DNA of 64,000 nt, taken from positions 248,001 through 312,000 of the forward strand of contig MJGA01000013.1 in NCBI GenBank assembly GCA_001910725.1. The letters are read 5' to 3'. The notes under the pieces were generated by a model, which saw nothing but the letters and a program-made list of their open reading frames with translations, did no database searches and had not been told where the DNA came from. Below, piece after piece: positions 60,499-64,000 of this stretch. Position numbers and translations under genes: made by a program. Position 1 is the stretch's first letter. Each line of letters begins with the position of its first letter. This DNA is from Phanerodontia chrysosporium (lineage: Eukaryota; Basidiomycota; Agaricomycetes; Polyporales; Phanerochaetaceae).

Positions 60499-62957
60499 AT
60501 GAATGACTTCCGGAGGCTCCTCACCCACTCCTAACATCGTCAACCCTCTACGTAGCCGACGTCACAAAGCGGGTTAAATGGTCCCATCTCGTTGAGGCCT
60601 TCCAACCTTGCGGCATGATACGCAGTGGGGGTAAGAGCAACGTCGCTTGCCTGCCTGGCCGGAAGAAATGGGCAGTATTGTTCTCCGACGTACAACATGG
60701 TGAGTGAACAAATCCTATGACAGGTACTTGCGTATGAGCTAACCGTATTCCACTAGCTGAAATGGCCCTTGCTACGTTGCAAGGCGCTGCGCTGCCTGGA
60801 GTCCATCCACCCTTCATACTGAACCTGTCGCATTCGCCGCTGCTGCAAAGCGCCACACCTACACACCGCTTGTTGCCGCAGTTTGTCCATACTGACATGG
60901 GGAATCACCCCGTTCTGGATTTCACTGCACAGCAGGCGTTCCAATACTTTCGACAGGCGGGACCTCTGGTGTCGGTCCACGTAGACGTGGACGTTGGCCG
61001 TGGTCGTCGGACTTGTGTTGTCGAATATTGGCACGAAGAGCATGCGAATCATGCCAGGCTTAATGCGCGTATGCTTCAGGCGGATACAGAGGAACCACCA
61101 AAAGTCCTGCCGTTCTTCTGCCTTCGCACTTATGACCCTTGCAATCTCTACTGTGCGGTGAGTGGGATGTGAAAGGCCGATGAGCAAGCAGTTACTGAGA
61201 GCGTACATGGTTCCATAGCAACTGGGTGCAAATTTCACTGTGGAGGATTTCTATTCGTACTTCAGCATGGTCAGTTCCATACTCTACCATCCTTTGTGGC
61301 TGCTGAATAACGACTCACCTTGTCTCTGCACTAGTTCGAGGGCATAGTTGAGTATGTCTAGCTCTTGACTGAGTAAAACATTATGTAACACTCACATTCA
61401 ACCAGAGCGCGTATGGTACGTTCTGGTATACCAGCAGCGTATGGCTTTGTCTCCTTCCGTACACGGCAGCAAGGCATGTTATGTAGACATTTTTGGTGAT
61501 GGTATTACTGATCTGCACTCTAGCTGCGGAGGCTATGCTGGCAATGAGGGGCTGGATCATAGGAGGGTCCATGATTGAAGTCAGATACCACGAGCCCAAA
61601 AATCAAGGCGTCTTCCGAACACCGTTCTCCGCTCGCGCAAACGCCGCTCCAAATACCACACCTGCAACCAAGAATCATCCACCAGTAAGCTGCTATCCCC
61701 GCTAACCTATACGTGTTCACGCTGAAGAGCGATCAGGAGGACTCACCACCATCTGCTACACATTCCAAGCCTGCCTCTGCCCAAGCGGCGGCGGACCGCA
61801 AGAGGCAGGAGGAGGAAGACTCGCATCGACAGCAAGCGGCGGAACAGGCGGCACAAGCGAAACGCCAGCAACGTGCGGAAGCTCTGCGTCTGAGGCAGGA
61901 GGCAGAGAACGCTGCAGAACGTGCGCGCAAGGCTATGGAATCTGCGCAGAGCGCACACGACGCTGCGAAGGCCAAGCTCGCTGCGGCGAAGAACGACTAC
62001 GATGCGGCTAGGAAGACGTGGATGGAGGCGGATGACTCTGTCGCCGCAGCCGAGCGCGCCCTCGAGGCGGCCAGAAGCCGTGCCGCGGAGGCGTCTTGGC
62101 TGGCGACGTCCGCTGCCGAGGACGTCACACAGGCAAAGAGTCGCGAAGGTGACGCATGGTGCCACATGGCCGAGGCGCAGGAGCACCAGCGGCACGCCGA
62201 GCACGAGCAGGCCCAGGTGTACGCAGGCACGCAGGCGATCCTGGACGAGACGGAAGAGATGGCCAGAGAGGACCAGAGGCAGGCGGAGCTGGCCGAGTCG
62301 ATCAAGAAGATGAAGGAGCTGCGGGAGCAGGAAGAGGCTGATCGCCGGGAGAAGGAGGAGCGTGCCCGGGAGGAGAGACTGGCGGAGGAGCTCCGCCGGC
62401 AGGCTGAGCAGGCCGAGCGTGAGCGCAAGGCCCGCCAGGAGGCTGAAAGGCTCGCGCGCGAGAAGAGGGAGAAAGAGGAGCAGGAGGCGAAGCGTCGAGA
62501 CGCGTACGTCGCAGCTGTTGCGGCTGAACGCGCTCGCTGCTGGCGTCGAGATGAATTCCAGTGGGGTCTTGGGATGCTGTGGACCAAGGAACAGGCACTC
62601 AACCGCTTTATGGCCGTCAGCGTTGAGTTTGACGAGACGAAGTTCTGCGATACCCAGCCACTCACCTTCGAGAGTGTACCATGGCCGGTGCTGCGCTCCC
62701 CACAATATCTCGTTTTGAAGCACATCGAGTGGAACGCCGTCGAGCAGTTCTTCAGTGCTGCGAAACTGATGTTAGGCAAGAATGAGTACGGGACTATGGT
62801 GGAAAAAGCCCATCGTAGGTTCCACCCTGACAAATGGAAGGCTCGCGGCCTTCTGAAGACGGTCCTGGATGAAGACTGGAGGAAGGAGCTGGAAGAAGCA
62901 GGGAATATCGTAGCACAAGCGATCACGCCGGTCTGGCTTGCCTCGAAATCCAGATGA
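60499..62957 (+). CDS. RRM-RRM-RRM-coiled coil-HPD protein, copy B
   Basis: The ATG at 60499 gives MNDFRR, then (after one missing G at 60515-60516) APHPLLTSSTLYVADVTKRV and KWAVLFSDVQH (RRM-like 1). Segment 2 has LPQFVHTDMGNHPVLDF, FRQAGPLVSVHVDVDVG and TCVVEYWHEEHANHA. Segment 3 is a near-canonical RRM: RNP2-like NLYCAQLG, FTVEDFYSYFSMFEGIVEAR, RNP1-like YGFVSFRT and GWIIGGSMIEVRYHEP. From 61713 a 414-codon open exon contains a coiled coil of roughly 250 residues of Ala/Glu/Arg/Gln heptads. It ends in QPLTFESVPWPVL, EYGTMVEKAHRRFHPDKW and AGNIVAQAITPVW, the same J-like HPD block as copy A. One intron uses a GC donor (61474-61523). This is the best-preserved full copy. Confidence 0.8.
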
Positions 62958-63296
62958 CGGTGTAGGTAGCGATTTGTTCTGTGCTTGTATCTACACAGCA
63001 TCGGGCTGTCTGAACTTCGCGCGCAACGCATTCCATAATACAGAGCCGAACTCGCGCCGCCCACAAAGAGATCTGTGACCCCTCCCATGGCTGTATCAAC
63101 GTTTTGGCACAATAATGGCTATCGATTACAGTTTGTCCCTGAGCGCAGCGCCGGCGCATTGGACACGAGTACGGGACACACAACAGACTGTGAGAAAAAG
63201 CATCTTACCCTGCTTCTCAACCGCACAGCCGCGTGAACAGTTTCTGCTCCGCGACTCCGTTCAGCGGACGAACCAACTCGCAGGAGCGCTGCCCAC
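62958..63296. other. Spacer between copies B and C
   Basis: Only about 340 nt separate the stop of copy B from the start of copy C, on the same strand. It must contain the 3' end of B and the promoter of C. No coding sequence is evident. Confidence 0.5.
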
Positions 63297-64000
63297 ATGA
63301 GCGAGGACTTTCGACAGGCGCCGCATCCGCTGCTGAAGGAGGCTGTGCTCTATTTCCCAGAACCCCCAAAGAACGTGCCATGGACAACGATCATACAGGC
63401 GTTCAGTTGCTGCGGCACCGTCCTGAGCGCAGGCAAGCACAATGCACCCGAGAGCCAGGCCTGGGTTGTACGTTTTCGTGAGGTCTTCGAGGGTGAGTTG
63501 GCTTGGATATCTGCCACGCCACATCGCCCGTAACCCTCGTACAGCCGAAATGGCACTGGCAACACTCCAGGGCACACTCATACCAGGTACCGAACCTCCA
63601 ATTGCGCTCGCTCTCTCGGCCACACCCTGCCTTGCGTCTGCTGCCCCGAGAATCCTCTGCTACCACAATTTGTGCAAGCCGATCGCGCACAGCATCCGCT
63701 CAGAGACGCGTCCCCCCAGGACGTCTTTCGCTGGTTTAGGAGTGCTGGCCCGCTTGTTTATGTGCACACAAATGTAACCCACGTCGGATATGGGCAGAGA
63801 ACTTGTGTTCTCGAATACTGGGAGGAGAAACATGCACAGCATGCTAGGACGCATTGCCGGACTTTGGACCCGGTGCTAAATGGCATGCCCGCATTCAGCC
63901 TTCGTACTTTTGACCCCACCAACATATACTGTGGTGTGAGTGGTCTAGATTGGTGTCCTCCCTGCATTTGCTCACAGTCACCCACAGAAATTGGGGTCAC
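63297..64000 (+). CDS. RRM-type coiled-coil/HPD family protein, copy C (cut by window end)
   Basis: The ATG at 63297 gives MSEDFRQAPHPLLKEAVLYF, collinear with copies A and B. The first segment ends AWVVRFREVFE at a GT-AG intron (about 63490-63543). The next exon has EMALATLQGTLIPGTEPPIA, PLLPQFVQADRAQHPL, VFRWFRSAGPLVYVHTNV, RTCVLEYWEEKHAQHA and LRTFDPTNIYC, then a donor gtgagt near 63935. One missing C at 63644-63647 breaks the frame. The third RRM-like segment, coiled coil and HPD block would lie beyond the right edge; their presence is assumed from A and B, not seen. Confidence 0.7.

Noticed and set aside
61997..63112. Long Ser/Arg/Ala-rich frames on - opposite copy B
   Set aside because: They are antisense shadows of the coiled-coil repeat; codon bias of the + strand keeps them open.
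1..64000. CRISPR arrays, prokaryotic operons or ribosome binding sites
   Set aside because: No regularly spaced repeats were seen, and the intron-rich gene structure is eukaryotic, so these features do not apply.
1..64000. Transposon or viral proteins
   Set aside because: I looked for reverse transcriptase, integrase and transposase motifs in the gene-poor stretches and recognised none.

Overview
This window looks like nuclear DNA of a filamentous basidiomycete, most likely an Agaricomycete and possibly a wood-decay polypore-type fungus. Most genes are split by many 45-70 nt GT-AG introns, coding DNA is GC-rich, genes are tightly packed on both strands, and the gene content is fungal (GH131, basidiomycete A-T-R reductases, Ssr4, ROT1, GPI16). 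The genus is inference only.

Layout. 1-2422 (-) is the 5' two thirds of an RPAP1 homologue that runs off the left edge. 2675-12133 holds an MFS transporter (-), an adenylation-thiolation-reductase (A-T-R) enzyme (-) and a membrane-anchored aldo-keto reductase (+), which together could form an acid, aldehyde and alcohol module with export. 12524-24852 carries an F-box protein (-), Ssr4 (-), a Ser/Thr kinase (+), glutathione synthetase (+), a GH131 beta-glucanase-like secreted enzyme (+) and a HIT hydrolase (-). A second A-T-R enzyme lies at 26020-29863 (+). 30033-38100 has a multipass membrane protein (-), an amino-acid permease (+) and a decayed copy of the permease 3' end. 38395-43067 has a large RRM/coiled-coil/HPD protein and GPI16 (PIG-T). 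43.1-57.8 kb is gene-poor: only a small Cys-rich protein, ATP synthase subunit f, an intron-containing tRNA-Asn and proteasome beta6 are recognisable. ROT1 follows at 57.8 kb. 60.5-64.0 kb has two more members of the RRM/coiled-coil/HPD family, the last cut by the right edge.

The most novel item is this three-member family (38.4, 60.5 and 63.3 kb, all on +). I read its layout as three RRM-like domains, a long Ala/Glu/Arg coiled coil and a C-terminal block with an HPDKW motif resembling a J domain. I do not recognise a named family with this architecture.

A second window-wide signal concerns sequence quality. About 13 single-base frame breaks interrupt otherwise conserved exons in 9 genes. 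All fit loss of one G or C, mostly from a short G/C run. I read them as assembly or base-calling homopolymer contractions rather than 9 independent pseudogenes. Coordinates of these genes therefore cover the whole locus and their frames change inside exons.
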